64,000 nucleotides of DNA from Magicicada septendecula (GCA_034769895.1 CM068367.1:1317471046-1317535045); one strand, 5' to 3'; positions 32,739 through 44,312 are shown, counted from the stretch's first letter. The notes: a model not told the origin generated them from the sequence alone. Numbers and translations: made by a program.

Positions 32739-33321
32739 TGTTACAACGGTCTACTCGATCGTCGTAGGTACAGTGGAAACAAAATAAGTACAAGACACCA
32801 ATTAAGTCACTAATCACACCTTTAATTGTTATAGTAAAACAGTTCGTAATTAACAACACAGTGTCTACAACAAATCAAATGAAATTGTTCATACGCAATA
32901 AAATGTCCACTAATATTAAAACTCAACTGTATTACAATTATACCGTCCGAATATAAAACGCAACACTTCACTAATAACTACTTGAACGTACACCGTAATA
33001 ACTCGAACCGCTCTGTAAATATATCGCACTAATACTCTCGAACCGCACAGTCAAAAATCTCGCATTGAACTGAAAACTAAGGCCGCGACGCGATGTATTT
33101 ATAGTTATGCTCACACACCAGAAGCTTCCAAACTGCGTCTTATCTCTCGCAAACTACGTAAATTGCTACGGCCTTGACACAGTCCGAGCGCCCGAGCGGA
33201 GCCTGGCACAGTCGAGAAAATTCTCGCAAAATGCGTTTAGTAGCACGTACACCACACGCTTACGTCGAGATCTTTCTGGCGCATTCGATAAACGCGTAGA
33301 TTGTTCTATGCTGTCGTAGCA
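32739..33321 (-). repeat. 5' LTR
   Basis: 583 bp, the partner of 29790-30372. Read on the minus strand it would hold promoter and transcription start. Confidence 0.95.
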
Positions 33322-33479
33322 ATATTGTATCTCAATTCTATTGTGTGTTCGAATTTTTGCATATCTGAACTACCATTGGCCCCAATTAGTTTGGAGAAAT
33401 GGCATTCTCCTATACTTCAGGCCAAGTTTTCACACGCTGACAAATTCCCGAGAAAGGTAGGGAACATAAACTACAAACC

Positions 33480-34550
33480 CATCACCTCTTCATAGATTTC
33501 AGAAATGCATACGATACCACTGACAGACAAGAACTTTACACGGCTCTTGAAAAACTACGCATACCAAAGAAATTAATACGATCATGTAGGATGACAATGC
33601 TGACAGTGAGGGCAATGGTGAGGATCCAGAATAACTTATCAGGAGAGTTTGACTATGGAAAGGGAGTCCTCCAAGGCGATGCTCTTTCTTGCCTCCTCTT
33701 CATTCTTGCCTTAGAAAAAGCTATAAGAGATAGTAGAATAAACTCCTCCAGGACTGTATTCAACAGGTTGATGCAGGTCCTAGGATACGCCGATGACCTA
33801 GATATAATCGGAAGGTCCCTTCGAGCAGTAACTGAAGCCTTTCTTGCTCTTGAAGGTCCCGCAAGGAGGGTGGGTCTCATAATAAACGAAAGCAAGACAA
33901 AATACATGGTCACAAGACAGGAAGTTAGAGAAGGAGAGTGCATCCAAATCGGCATCTATTCCTTCGAAAAAGTCAACAACTTTGTTTATTTAGGATGCCA
34001 AGTTAACTCTGATGGGGAAACAACAGAAGAAATAAAGCGAGAATCACCTCAGCTAATAGGTGCTTCTTTGGTCTCAGACCCCTGTTCCAGAGCAGGACAA
34101 TTGCCAGGAGCATCAAGCTGCTTCAGTATAAAACACTGATCTGCCCAGTTCTCACCTATGATTCTGAGACCTGGACCATTTCTACAACGTCTGAGTCAAG
34201 CCTGCTGGTTCATAAACGCAAAATCCTCCGCAGCATTTTTGCTCCAATATGTGTGGGAGGTGAATGGAGGAAAAGGACCAACCAAGAACTGAACATTTCT
34301 GAATGAACCAGATATTGTGAAAATTATACAACTTGGTAGACTCAGGTGGGCTGGACATATGATCAGAATGGAGAATGAAATACCCAGAAAGGCACTCACA
34401 GAATAGATCTATGGGACCGGGAGAGTTGGTAGACCCAAACTATGTTGGGAAGATGGTGTGAACTATGATGCGCCCCATATCCTTGGGACCCAGAACTGCA
34501 CTTGACCGTGACAACCGGCGGAGGCTGTTAAAGGAGGCCTTGACTCAGTA
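33480..34550 (+). pseudogene. LINE reverse transcriptase, truncated and frameshifted
   Basis: The RT palm reads FIDFRNAYDT (first catalytic Asp, near 33497), GVLQGDALSCLLFILALEKA (33665-33725) and VLGYADDLDIIGR (YADD active site, near 33780-33815), followed by the thumb KVNNFVYLGCQVNSDGETTE. Downstream, in shifted frames, come YDSETWT-like codons, LRWAGHMIRMENE and PKLCWEDGV, the C-terminal region of the RTE/craniofacial-protein-like insect LINEs. There is no endonuclease because of 5' truncation. Several stops after 34050 break the frame. Confidence 0.85.
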
Positions 34551-34562
34551 ATATGGGTTGTT

Positions 34563-34802
34563 GTGAAGAAGAAGAAGAAGAAGAAGAAGAAGAAGAAGAA
34601 GAAGAAGAAGAAGAAGAAGAAGAAGAAGAAGAAGAAGGAGGAGAAGGAGAAGGAGAAGGAGAAGGAGAAGGAGAAGGAGAAGGAGAAGGAGAAGGAGAAG
34701 GAGAAGGAGGAGAAGAAGGAGAAGAAGGAGAAGAAGGAGAAGAAGGAGAAGAAGGAGAAGAAGAAGAAGAAGAAGAAGAAGAAGAAGAAGAAGAAGAAGA
34801 AG
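34563..34802 (+). repeat. GAA/GGA purine tract, 240 bp
   Basis: (GAA)n, then (GGAGAA)n and (GGAGAAGAA)n, then (GAA)n again, ending exactly at the LINE target duplication. It is the expanded 3' tail of the LINE. Poly-Glu, poly-Lys and poly-Ser frames across it are not genes. Confidence 0.95.
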
Positions 34803-34814
34803 ATTCTCCTATAC

Positions 34815-36065
34815 CTGTCAATAGACTGTGCTGGACACTTGTGCATAGTTTAACTTTAAAAACAAATGTAATCAGATATTCAATGTGACTCATTGGACCA
34901 GACTACATGAGACATGTAGAGGGCAAAGCAGCTAATGTTTAAGAGACGAATGTTACAACAAACCTCTACCTGTACTGCAATTTTTGTAGGTGAGTGTAAC
35001 ATTACTACCAAATACTACACAGGACGTTCAACTCTAAACAGTCCATCACTGGCATCTCGTAAACTGTAAGAGAGGCATTTTAAGGGTAATTTTAATTGAG
35101 TGACCTTGTATATTTAAAATTTTCCAGTCATTTCCCAATCTGATAGCCAACTTCATTGTTTTTAAAATAGTAACTGCTATTTATTATAGCATTTTTTGAT
35201 GGAAAACACAATTTATTATTATTATTATTATAGCCTTGGATATTTTGTCATAAATCTTACTGTTTAGGAGCTGTGAACTACCAAAGATAAAAAAAATTGT
35301 CTTTTCAGTGGACTGTATTTTATCTTTGAACTGGGCTAAAAATATACTTATCTACAAAAAAAGGATGTAAATATAATTTCTGTGTGTACCAAATCTTTGT
35401 GTAGATAATACTTTTAAACTAAAAATAATATTAAATTTATTTCCTTGTTTATTATTTCATAATAAAATTCATTTATGTATTACTATTTAAAAATATACAA
35501 AATGTAAGCATGTCATCAAATAGAAATCTGGGAAACACGACAATTTTGAGACGAACATGTATATGTATAATGAACTGCTAGACCAGGCAATCAGCTGTCA
35601 GAGCTAATAGTTTCAGGGCCACCATGTCACAGAAATATTTATTTAATATTATGTTACAGCTATGTTTTTAAAATAGTTGAGTTACTATTGTAAAAGTGGG
35701 GACACAAGGGGGTTTGTTGTCAACTCAACACCAGTTGAATATGATGCTGAAAGGATAAGAAATATTGTGAGCATGCGCGTGTACACACACACTATGTAAG
35801 GTACGTTATTGAGTTTCAGTGTTGTATTGCTATAGGTAGTTTGCATTTTTTATAGCAACTTGCAAATAAAAAGTTCAAGTTTTTCGTTTCCGCACCTACG
35901 CTTACGCTTGACCTGTAGTTTACGTAGAAACACAAAAAAACCTTTTTTTTTTTAGGTTTCGTGGCTTTTTCAGACAAGGGTGTCCATAGGAACTATTACC
36001 CTTTTCTAAGTAATACTATTCTTTGACAAAAACTAATAATTAGGTTACAAACTACAATTCTATAA
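34815..36065. other. Non-coding, AT-rich
   Basis: No gene recognised. Short (TAT)n near 35213-35232 and a mixed GT/CA stretch near 35780. Confidence 0.6.
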
Positions 36066-36536
36066 CTTGGATTTCGTTGTCCATGACGTGTCCGTTACTT
36101 AACTAAATATAATTAAATACAACTATTTCACTAACGACTCGGATCACAAAGTTTTTTATGAGTAAAAACATAATGTTTTACCTTACAACCTGAACCGGTT
36201 TCACTTTTAAAAAGCTTCTTCAGAGGTTCATACTCATAAAAAACTTTGTGTTCTGAGTCGTTAGTGAAATAGTTGTATTTAGTTAAGTAACGGACACATC
36301 ATGGACAACGAAATCCAAGAAATAAATATAATTATTTCACGACTCGGAACACAAAACTTTTTATGGGTAAAAACGTAAAAGTTTTACCATATAACCTGAA
36401 CCGGTTTTCACTTTTAAAAAGCTTCTCTTTTAAGGAAGAAGCTCTTTAAAAGTTATAAGGTTATAAGGTAAAACTTTTACATTTTTACCCATAAAAAGTT
36501 TTGTGTTCCGAGTCGTAGTGAAATAATTATATTTAA
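36066..36536. repeat. Two adjacent foldback repeats of one family
   Basis: Foldback 1 spans 36066-36319: left arm ttggatttcgttgtcc..., right arm ...ggacaacgaaatccaa, about 120 bp each with few mismatches. Foldback 2 spans about 36320-36536: left arm tatttcacgactcggaacac, right arm gtgttccgagtcgtagtgaa. The centres share cctgaaccggtttcac. On the minus strand the first centre reads CTGAAGA (36223-36217), a short stem, GAAAC (36202-36198), like PLE-type termini elsewhere in the window. Non-coding. Confidence 0.85.
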
Positions 36537-36544
36537 TTCTATAA

Positions 36545-37245
36545 CCAATTTTATGGTCGACGACAAAATTTACTCAACTCTAACATACTTTCGACGTAAC
36601 TAAAATTTTTTATCATAAACTGAAAGACAATATCTCACCTTTTCCAGACAAGCAACGCATTCTAAAACACAACTACCAACACTCGAAAAATCTAGTTATT
36701 TTGTTTTTTCTATTTGTTTACACATTTCTTACAGCTGTTTTTCTTCCTGGAATTCCAAATTCATTAGCCTTTGGTAGTGCAAAATTATCTCTAAAACCAC
36801 AGGAATTATGGACGACATTATAATCTATCGTATCTTTTGTTTGACTATAAAATAACCAAAAACTGTTACATAATGTTTAATTTTTACATGAAACAGATAC
36901 ATTAGTTAGGTTTTTGGTATATTATCTAACATGTGTTTTTCTGCAAGATTCCATAGAAATCATTTAAAGGCATTTTCGATTTGTCCAAATTTATATATCT
37001 GCTGGTGAGATTTACTGTATCAGAGTTAACTGAGATAAATAAATATTTCTATCCTCTTTTAATCGAGCTACTAGCACGCTACGGCAGAAGTCGCAGCAAC
37101 ATATAGCACACTTGAAACTCTGATATTCCGCCATTTGCTGGGCAACAAAACGCACGAATTTAAAATGTTCAGACAAACAAATGAATTTATGGCCTAAAAA
37201 TCTAGTATCGCTTTAATGCATGTGTGATTCGATTAATGTATGTGG
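36545..37245. other. Non-coding spacer
   Basis: Nothing recognised before the long terminal inverted repeat. Confidence 0.6.
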
Positions 37246-37745
37246 GTCATTCCATGTCAAATCAACCAATGGTCTGGAACTTGAAGTCTCAGAAATCAAT
37301 GATTTTTTGTAATATGTAGTACTATCAGTTAGGATAAAAAATGCAAAATTTCAAATTCTTCCCATTTTTAGTTTTTGAGTTATAAATTTAAAAAAATACA
37401 AAAATCGACTGTTTTTTGACACGTTTTGAAACATTCAAAAGCTTATAGCTCCAAAACTATTTGCCCTAGAAAGCTCAAAATAGTGCCATTCTTTTCAGAA
37501 TTTCAAGGGCTTTAATTTGATATGTTACTTGACTTTACCAAACCAATCTTAAAATGTTTCAAAATCGACAAAAGTTATTTTTTTAAAAACACAAAAACGA
37601 AATTTTGAATTTTTTCGAAAAAAATATATGTTACATGTACATGTTATTAGAATGTACGGGCCAAATTTCATGATGGTATTCCTATGGGTTCTATTATAAA
37701 AAAATAAAGTAATAAGTTAAATGCCTGAACTTTAGTGGACATAAC
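37246..37745 (+). repeat. Left terminal inverted repeat
   Basis: About 500 bp, inverted match to 47385-47838 with roughly three-quarters identity by eye. Confidence 0.75.
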
Positions 37746-37781
37746 TTACCGCATTTGTGGTGCTATGACTCCCTTAAGTGA

Positions 37782-38459
37782 TTATACTTGAGGAAGTGGT
37801 TTACCATGCTTGGGATCTGGAGTTGACAGTATTCCTTTTTCTTCCACTAACTTTTTTGACTTTCTTGCCATGTAGTTGGTAACACCAAATTCGCTTTCAA
37901 TTTTAGCGCATGACCAACTTCTAGGTAAAGATGTTAATATAAGAAACTTCTCATTTTTATTTGAAATTTTAAACTTTTCCTTGAATTGGTCAATAATTTC
38001 AGATTCAGCATCTTCCCAATCACATACCTTTTGGTGTGTGTTGCCTTTCCCCACAAAAAAAAAATGTTTCATCTAGTTTGGACTTTATTTTTTCAATTTT
38101 TTGTTTACAATACTTGTTGGAACTGGCACATTTCTTTTTTACTACTGGTGACTCTCCTATGGAAGTCAAAGAGGAATTTAATTGATTGAAGCCTTCTTCA
38201 ACATCCATAAATTCTGTCTCATCTCCATTTTGTTTACTAGTACCTGGTTTTGAATTGTCTTGCTTTTCTGGGGTTTCGTCCTGCACAGGTTTCCTTCATC
38301 GCCCAGTTTCAATCTACATGCTGTACAAATTTTCATACTTTCTTTAATATCATATTGTTTCAAGTCTATCATCCAAGAACTTACACTAAGATCTTTTTTA
38401 ATCCAGTGAGAATTTCTTTTAAATGGGTTGCAACAAAAAATAGACCACTTCTTGTCCAT
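37782..38459 (-). pseudogene. Transposon-associated protein remnant, family unassigned
   Basis: Minus-strand pieces in order: MDKKWSIFCCNPFKRNSHW with a later ICTACRLKL (possible zinc ligands, 38459-38290), a polar linker (38286-38080), then ILTSLPRSWSCAKIESEFGV and NYMARKSKKLVEEKGIL followed by STPDPKHGKPLP (38000-37790). The last block, a leucine-rich helix-turn-helix-like stretch, is one I associate with proteins of long-TIR DNA transposons in cnidarians and insects, but I cannot name the family. The protein is cut short at the left TIR. It belongs to the long-TIR element by position. Confidence 0.5.
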
Positions 38460-40548
38460 TTTAGGTACCGGTACTTAAACACTAACTTTGAACTAAAAAT
38501 ATTAAAATTATTTAGAAGAAAATGATGTAACTAAATGATAAAAACTAAAACCACTAATATTATTTACATTATTTAAAAACACTACACTTAAAAAAAGTTG
38601 CAAAAGAAAACACCAAACTATATTCACTGCTAACACACTACACTTAAAAAAAACAAAAAATGATTGCAAAAGAAGACAACACAATAATGTATTCTAGTGG
38701 TGGGAACAAAAACACACAACTGTTTGAAAAAACAGTTCTCTGAAATAAACGAACAAACTGTTTTTTGCCGCGGAGACAAACTGTTTCTCCGTTTTAAAAA
38801 CGAACGTGGCGTTAACACGTATTGACAACGCAACTGTTCACACGTTCACAGAGTTCACTGTTGTCGTTCCGTTTTCCGTTCGCAGTAAACCGTTCGTTTT
38901 CGTTGCCACTTTCGTTGAAATTTGGCGTAAACTGTTTTTTTTGAACCGTTTGTTGAACTGTTGTTAGGAGGAAACTGTTCTTTTATAATGCAACGTGCGT
39001 TGACTTACTGTAGGTTTGATTATTGTACTGTGCTCGTTCTGTTTTCTGTTCGCAGTAAACCGTTCGTTTTCGTTGAGCTGTGTGGTGTAAACTGTTTTTC
39101 TTTTTTAACCATTTGTTAGGACTAAACTGTTCGTTTTTAATGCAACGTGCGTTGACTTAGGTTTGATTATTGTACTGTGCTCGTTCTGTTTGACGCAAAA
39201 GTATATGTGTGTGTGTCTGCGTGCTTATATGTGTTTGATGTTTGTTTAGATTATAGCTTAAATTAGATGTCGTAAGGCAGATATTCTTTTCGTATAAGTA
39301 AAACTGTTTATTAACATGGCAAACAGATTACGAAGCGACTTGTGGAATTATTTTCACAAAGCAGATAATGATATGGCTGTTTGCACAGTTTGTAAACAAA
39401 AAATTTCGTATAAATCTACAATAACCAATTTAAAACGGCATTTAAAAAGAAAATATATTTCAGTTTATTCAGATTTATCCTCACAATCACATCAAAGTCA
39501 GCATGACAGTGCACAAGCAAGTACCTCTTCTCAAGAAGTGGTTCCTTCCGGTCAAACGACATGTTCAGTTATAAATTTTGATAGCATAACGCCTACCTAT
39601 CATGTACAACCTCCACCTAAACGGCAAAGAACTTTAGGATCATATGTAATGAAAAAAGTTACACCTGAACAAAAAAAGCAAATAGATGAAGACTTATTAA
39701 ATTTATTTATTTTAGATTTTCAGCCATTCCGCGTAGTAGAGGATGCAGGATTTAGAAAGCTGATGAAATGGATTCCTGGTTATGAGCTGCCGAGCAGAAA
39801 AACAATATCTTCAGTTATGATACCAGCATTGTATCATAAAGAGGTGTCACTGGTCAAACAAACAGTGAGTACTGAAGCATCATCTGTTTGTATTACAACA
39901 GACATATGGACTTCACAAAATGTTGAGAGTTTCATGGCCGTTACAGCCCATTACATAGACAGGAATTATAAATTTAAAACTGTATTACTGCAGTGTTCAA
40001 ATCTTCCAGGTAATCACACTGCTGTTGTTTTAGCAGACGAACTAAAAAAAATATTAACAGATTGGAATCTAATCTATAAAGTTATCTTTGCTGTATCTGA
40101 CAATTCTAGTGCTATAGTGAAGGCTCTGGAAGATATTTTACAATGGAAACATTACGGCTGTTATGCCCATAAGTTAAACTTGATTGTTCAGAATGCAGTT
40201 CTTAAAATGGAAAAGACACTAAGTAATGTAAAGAAAATAGTGGCTTATTACAGAAGAAGTGCTATCGCTACTGACAAACTTTTAAAATACCAGTCTGCAC
40301 ATGGTTCCTGTCATCCAAAACGTCTAAAACAGGATGTACCTACTACATGGAACTCATTGCTTTATGTGCTAGAACAGTTCACAGAGTTAGAGGAAGCTAT
40401 AAAGGCAACAATGGCATTGCTAGATAAGGATCTTCCTGTAATAAGTAGGGAAATATCGGTATGGAGAACCATACATGACTTCCATGTTCTAAGATTTATA
40501 TTTAAAATCATTTTCGAAATGAAATATTTCCATAGAAACTACTTCTTT

Positions 40549-40711
40549 CTTCAGCCTTAACCACAGTACTGTGGTCACTAACGTATACCACCTCACGTTA
40601 GCGCACTCGATTTTCACTGATGATGGCAGCCGATAGCACTCCCGAAACGTCTATTTTTTTTTAGAAAACATTGGACCACGGCCAAACAGCCCGGGAAGGA
40701 ATTTTAACAAC
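40549..40711 (+). mobile_element. PLE-tail-like insertion, second copy
   Basis: 163 bp bounded by AAACTACTTCTTT at 40536-40548 and 40712-40724. Holds ccacagtactgtgg, CTGATGA (40617-40623), and GAAAC (40644-40648) separated by a partly paired loop. Same insertion as 4180-4349, so it was inside the element before that spread. Confidence 0.7.
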
Positions 40712-41454
40712 AAACTACTTCTTTGTTGCCGATAACGTAGTACACATATAAAAAATCTCGGCTGAAAATGTTCGACATTTTTAAGTTACCATGTTACGAA
40801 AAAGTAACATCTTTAACCTATGCTTATATTTTTTTAATTTACAATTTAACAATAATAGTGATTATTTGAATAATGGGTAATGTCTTGGTGATGGTGTAAT
40901 TATTGACAAATGTGTAATTATTTCAAACTGCTTTGCTGGATATTATACTAACATAAATAATTAATATTGAACTATACTTGCCTTAAATTCACTGAATTGC
41001 TAATTATTATACACCTTGCAATTTTATGATACTATTAACCCTGGAATAAACTTTTAATTAACGAATAATTTGATCGGCAGATTCTAACAACCTTATCCGT
41101 TCAGAACTTTGAAAAAAGTCAGTTATTTTAACGGTAACAGATTTACGGCGTACCTCGTGTTTGGAAATCTGGGGGTAAGATTATTCAAATATAGATGCGT
41201 GATTGGCTGAAATATGGACACCTGAATACGTTTCACAAAGTCGATTAGTCGATACAATATTTTGATAAACTTATGTCTTATAACTAATTACTGATTGAAT
41301 GATTGTTATTTACATTAACTAGGATACGTATAAAGTTCTTTTATAACAATACTTAACATAATAAACATCTTAAATTGACAAAAATACAATGTTTAGTTCT
41401 AGGCTTCAGTTGGCTTATCACATCCTAAATTACATTTACAAGTACTTATCATAA

Positions 41455-42903
41455 AACGTTGCAGGTAAACTACACCTTTCTCTTACCCGATCGTCACCAA
41501 AATCAATACGCCTAAAGTCCTCTACAATTCAGGGACGCATGCAAAAGATTATTTGATTCTGCTTGAATGTGAGGCAGTTATAGTTCGTCATAAAAATAAA
41601 AGTAAAATTACCCTTGTTAAAACATAAAATGTCGCCGGTAAACGACCTCTTTCCCTTAACTGATCTTCACCAAAAACAATAGGTCTTGAGAACTCTACAA
41701 TTCAGGGCTGTATGAAAAAATTATTTGTTTCTATTTGAATTTGCGGCTGTTATCGTTTGCCATAGAAAATACCCTTGGTAAAACGAAAAACGTTGCTGGT
41801 AAACTACCCCTTCCCCTTAACACATCTTCACCAAAATCAACAGGCCTTCAGTCTTTCACAATTGATGAACGTATGCAAAACAATATTTGATTCTGTTTGA
41901 ATGTGCGGCAGTTATAGTTCGTCATAGAAAAAATTACCATTGTTAAACATAAAATGTTGCAGGTAAACTACCCCTTTCCCTTAACCGATCTTCACCAAAA
42001 TCAATAGGTCTTGAGAACTCCACAATTTAGGGCTGTATGCAAATAATCATTTGATTCTGTTTGAATTTGCGGTTGTTATAGTTTGCCATAGAAAATACCC
42101 TTGTTAAAACATAAAACGTTGCAGGTAAACTACCCCTTTCCCTTAACCGATCTTCACCAAAACCAATAGATCTTAAGAACTCTACAATTCAGGGCTGTAT
42201 GCAAAAGAGTAGTTGATTCTGTTTGAATTTGCGGCTGTTATCGTTTGCCATAGAAAATACCCTTGTTAAAACATAAAACGTTGCAGGTAAACTACCCCTT
42301 TCCCTTAACCGATCTTTACCAAAATCAATAGATCTTAAGACCTCTACAATTCAGGGCTGCAAAAGAGTAGTTGATTCTGTTTGAATTTGCGGCTGTTATT
42401 GTTTGCCATAGAAAATACCCTTGTTAAAACATAAAACGTTTCAGGTAAACTACCCCTTTCCCTTAACCGATCTTCACCAAAATCAATAGGTTTTGAGTAC
42501 TCCACAATTCAGGGTTGTATGCAAATAATCATTTGATTCTGTTTGAATTTTCGACTCTTATCGTTTGCCATAGGAAATACCCATTTAAAACATAAAACGT
42601 AGCAGGTAAACTACCCCTTTCCCTTATCCGGTCTTCACCAAAATCAATAGGTCTTGAGAACTCTACAATTTAGGGCTGTATGCAAATAATAATTTGCTTG
42701 TGTTTGAATTTGCAGCTGCTATCGTTTGCCATATAAAAATACCCTTGTTAAAACATAAAACGTTGCAGGTAAACTACCCCTTTCCCTCAACCGATCTTCG
42801 CCAAAAACAATAGGTCGTGAGTACTCTATAAATCAGAGCTGTATGCAAAAAATTATTTGATTCTGTTCGAATTTGCGGCTGTTATCGTTTGCCATAGAAA
42901 AAA
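41455..42903 (+). repeat. Minisatellite array, nine units of about 160 bp
   Basis: Successive units are marked by ggtaaactac-like words at about 41464, 41637, 41798, 41962, 42123, 42288, 42446, 42605 and 42767. The outer units are the most diverged. One unit is present in the copy at 56.5 kb and two and a half at 3.7 kb. Confidence 0.92.
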
Positions 42904-44312
42904 ATCTACAGACACACAGACACTTTTCGAAAAATGACTTTTTTTCATGTTTTAAGTGTAGTACAATCATATTCTGCAATAATCTCGAACACGATTTTTT
43001 TTGCCATCACCATACTTCCATTTCCTTAAGGAACATGGAAGTAAAAATGGCAAGCTTGTAAAGATCTTTGTGCGATACTATAGCCATTTGAAGAAATGAC
43101 AGATCTTGTAAGTGGGGAAAAATACATGACTGGTAGTTCTGTCATCGTAGTAACCAGGTGTTTAATAAATGTGTGCAAAAAAATTAAAGAGGCTGATGCA
43201 TTTACTAATTTTTGCGAACCAGTAAAGGAGGTATTAACACAACTTGAAAAAGGATTAAATGACAGATTCAAAAATATTGAGCACAGCAAAACGTTTGCAT
43301 TGTGTACTTTTCTTGACCCAAGATACAAAACTGGCGTCTTCTCGGATTCTACAGCTGCAAGAAAAGCAAAGACAAATGTCATAGAAATGGTGTCAGAAAT
43401 AATTAACAAAAGTTCGAAATCTGCTTCAGCACCAGTAGTTTCAAGTGAACCAGTATCAGAAAATTTAGGAACCGCCCCAGCAGGTGATAGGCCTACTTCT
43501 GCATCCACATCTACTCTTGTTAAAACCTGGGACATTTTCAAAGAAATTTTATCAGACCAAAATGTACAAGACAGAAGCACCCCGTTATCTCGTGCAGTTA
43601 AAGAAGTAGACACTTATTTAGCTGATGATATTCTGCCCTTAAAAGATGAGTCTGGAAAGATTAACTCTCAACTCGAATGGTGGGACAAACATCAACATGT
43701 ATATCCCAATATGTCTAAAATATTTAAATCAAAATGCAACATTATTGCAACATCAGTGCCATGTGAGAGGCTGTTTTCAAAAAGTGGACAATTAATTAGT
43801 GACCGAAGAAGTTCATTGACTACAAAAAAAGTAGAAATGCTAATGTTTTTAAATGTTAACATGCCTAATTTTGTAAAGAACGATGATATTTAGTTTTAAC
43901 AAGTGTTTTGTGCTAATTCTCTATATATTACAAACTCAAAAAACTTTTAAAAAGTGCAGTTTTTAAGTGCTGTCAGCGGAATAAATATTGGCTGTTGATG
44001 AGGTTTGTATTTTTCAGTTACTATGTTATATATTTTAGTTATTTTTTATTGGCGTCATATTTTTTAGTAATATACTCCATTTTATTTGAGTTATATTAAA
44101 AATATTATTCAGATATTCCCCATAAGTTTTGATTAAACAATTTAAAAAAAAGGACCTTCACGATGTAGGTAAATAAGATAAATATTGACTTAATGCCAGT
44201 ATTTAAGTTTCATAACCATCCATTTAAGAAAAATACTAAAATGAACAGTTATTTTTAAACGCTCAAAACAAAATATTTAACCCCTTAAATTTTTAGTGAC
44301 CGTCAATCAGTG

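Larger units (their letters stand above)
29790..33321 (-). mobile_element. Young LTR retrotransposon lacking pol (gag-protease only)
   Basis: A structurally complete element: 583-bp LTRs at each end, 4-bp target duplication atat (29786-29789 and 33322-33325), primer-binding site and polypurine tract in place. By eye the LTRs differ at 4 of 583 positions, so the insertion is recent. The 2.4-kb interior, read on the minus strand, has a coiled-coil ORF, a Gag ORF and a zinc-knuckle/protease ORF. Reverse transcriptase, RNase H and integrase are absent. It must have moved with enzymes from a relative. Confidence 0.95.
33416..34802 (+). mobile_element. RTE-like LINE, 5'-truncated, with expanded (GAA)n tail
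   Basis: Bounded by perfect 12-bp duplications attctcctatac at 33404-33415 and 34803-34814. It begins in the middle of reverse transcriptase and ends in a simple-repeat tail, as target-primed insertion produces. It landed 82 bp beyond the LTR element. Confidence 0.9.
40456..43047 (+). mobile_element. HINE/Helitron-like minisatellite element, copy B
   Basis: 2592 bp inserted between A and T of an ATA|TGG junction in the hAT gene, starting TCGGTATGG and ending in a hairpin (acttccatttccttaagg pairing with gaacatggaagt) six or so bases from the end. Subterminal inverted 12-mers acttccatgttc/gaacatggaagt, a central tandem array and a 3' hairpin are the architecture of non-autonomous Helentron/Helitron elements. 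The canonical CTRR end is missing, so the class is inferred. No open frame of its own. Confidence 0.6.
39316..43893 (+). pseudogene. hAT (ZBED-type) transposase, interrupted
   Basis: N-terminal part 39316-40455: BED finger CTVCKQKISYKSTI...RHLKRKY (the last ligand His appears replaced by Tyr), then SVCITTDIWTSQNVES with the first catalytic Asp, DNSSAIVKAL, and HYGCYAHKLNLIVQN (the C-x2-H motif). The gene is cut after codon ATA at 40453-40455 and resumes at TGG 43048: WQACKDLCAIL, an in-frame TAG (43081-43083) where the homologue at 59.9 kb has Gln, then PFEEMTDLVSGEKYMTG. The C-terminal hATC block IIATSVPCERLFSKSGQLIS (near 43742-43801) holds the catalytic Glu. Apart from the insertion and one nonsense codon it is intact to 43893. 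Confidence 0.9.

Noticed and set aside
34463-34893. Poly-Glu, poly-Lys, poly-Ser and poly-Phe reading frames
   Set aside because: All are translations of the GAA/GGA tract in different frames, i.e. a LINE tail.
41455-42903. CRISPR-like array
   Set aside because: Units are long, contiguous tandem repeats without spacers, in a eukaryotic transposon.
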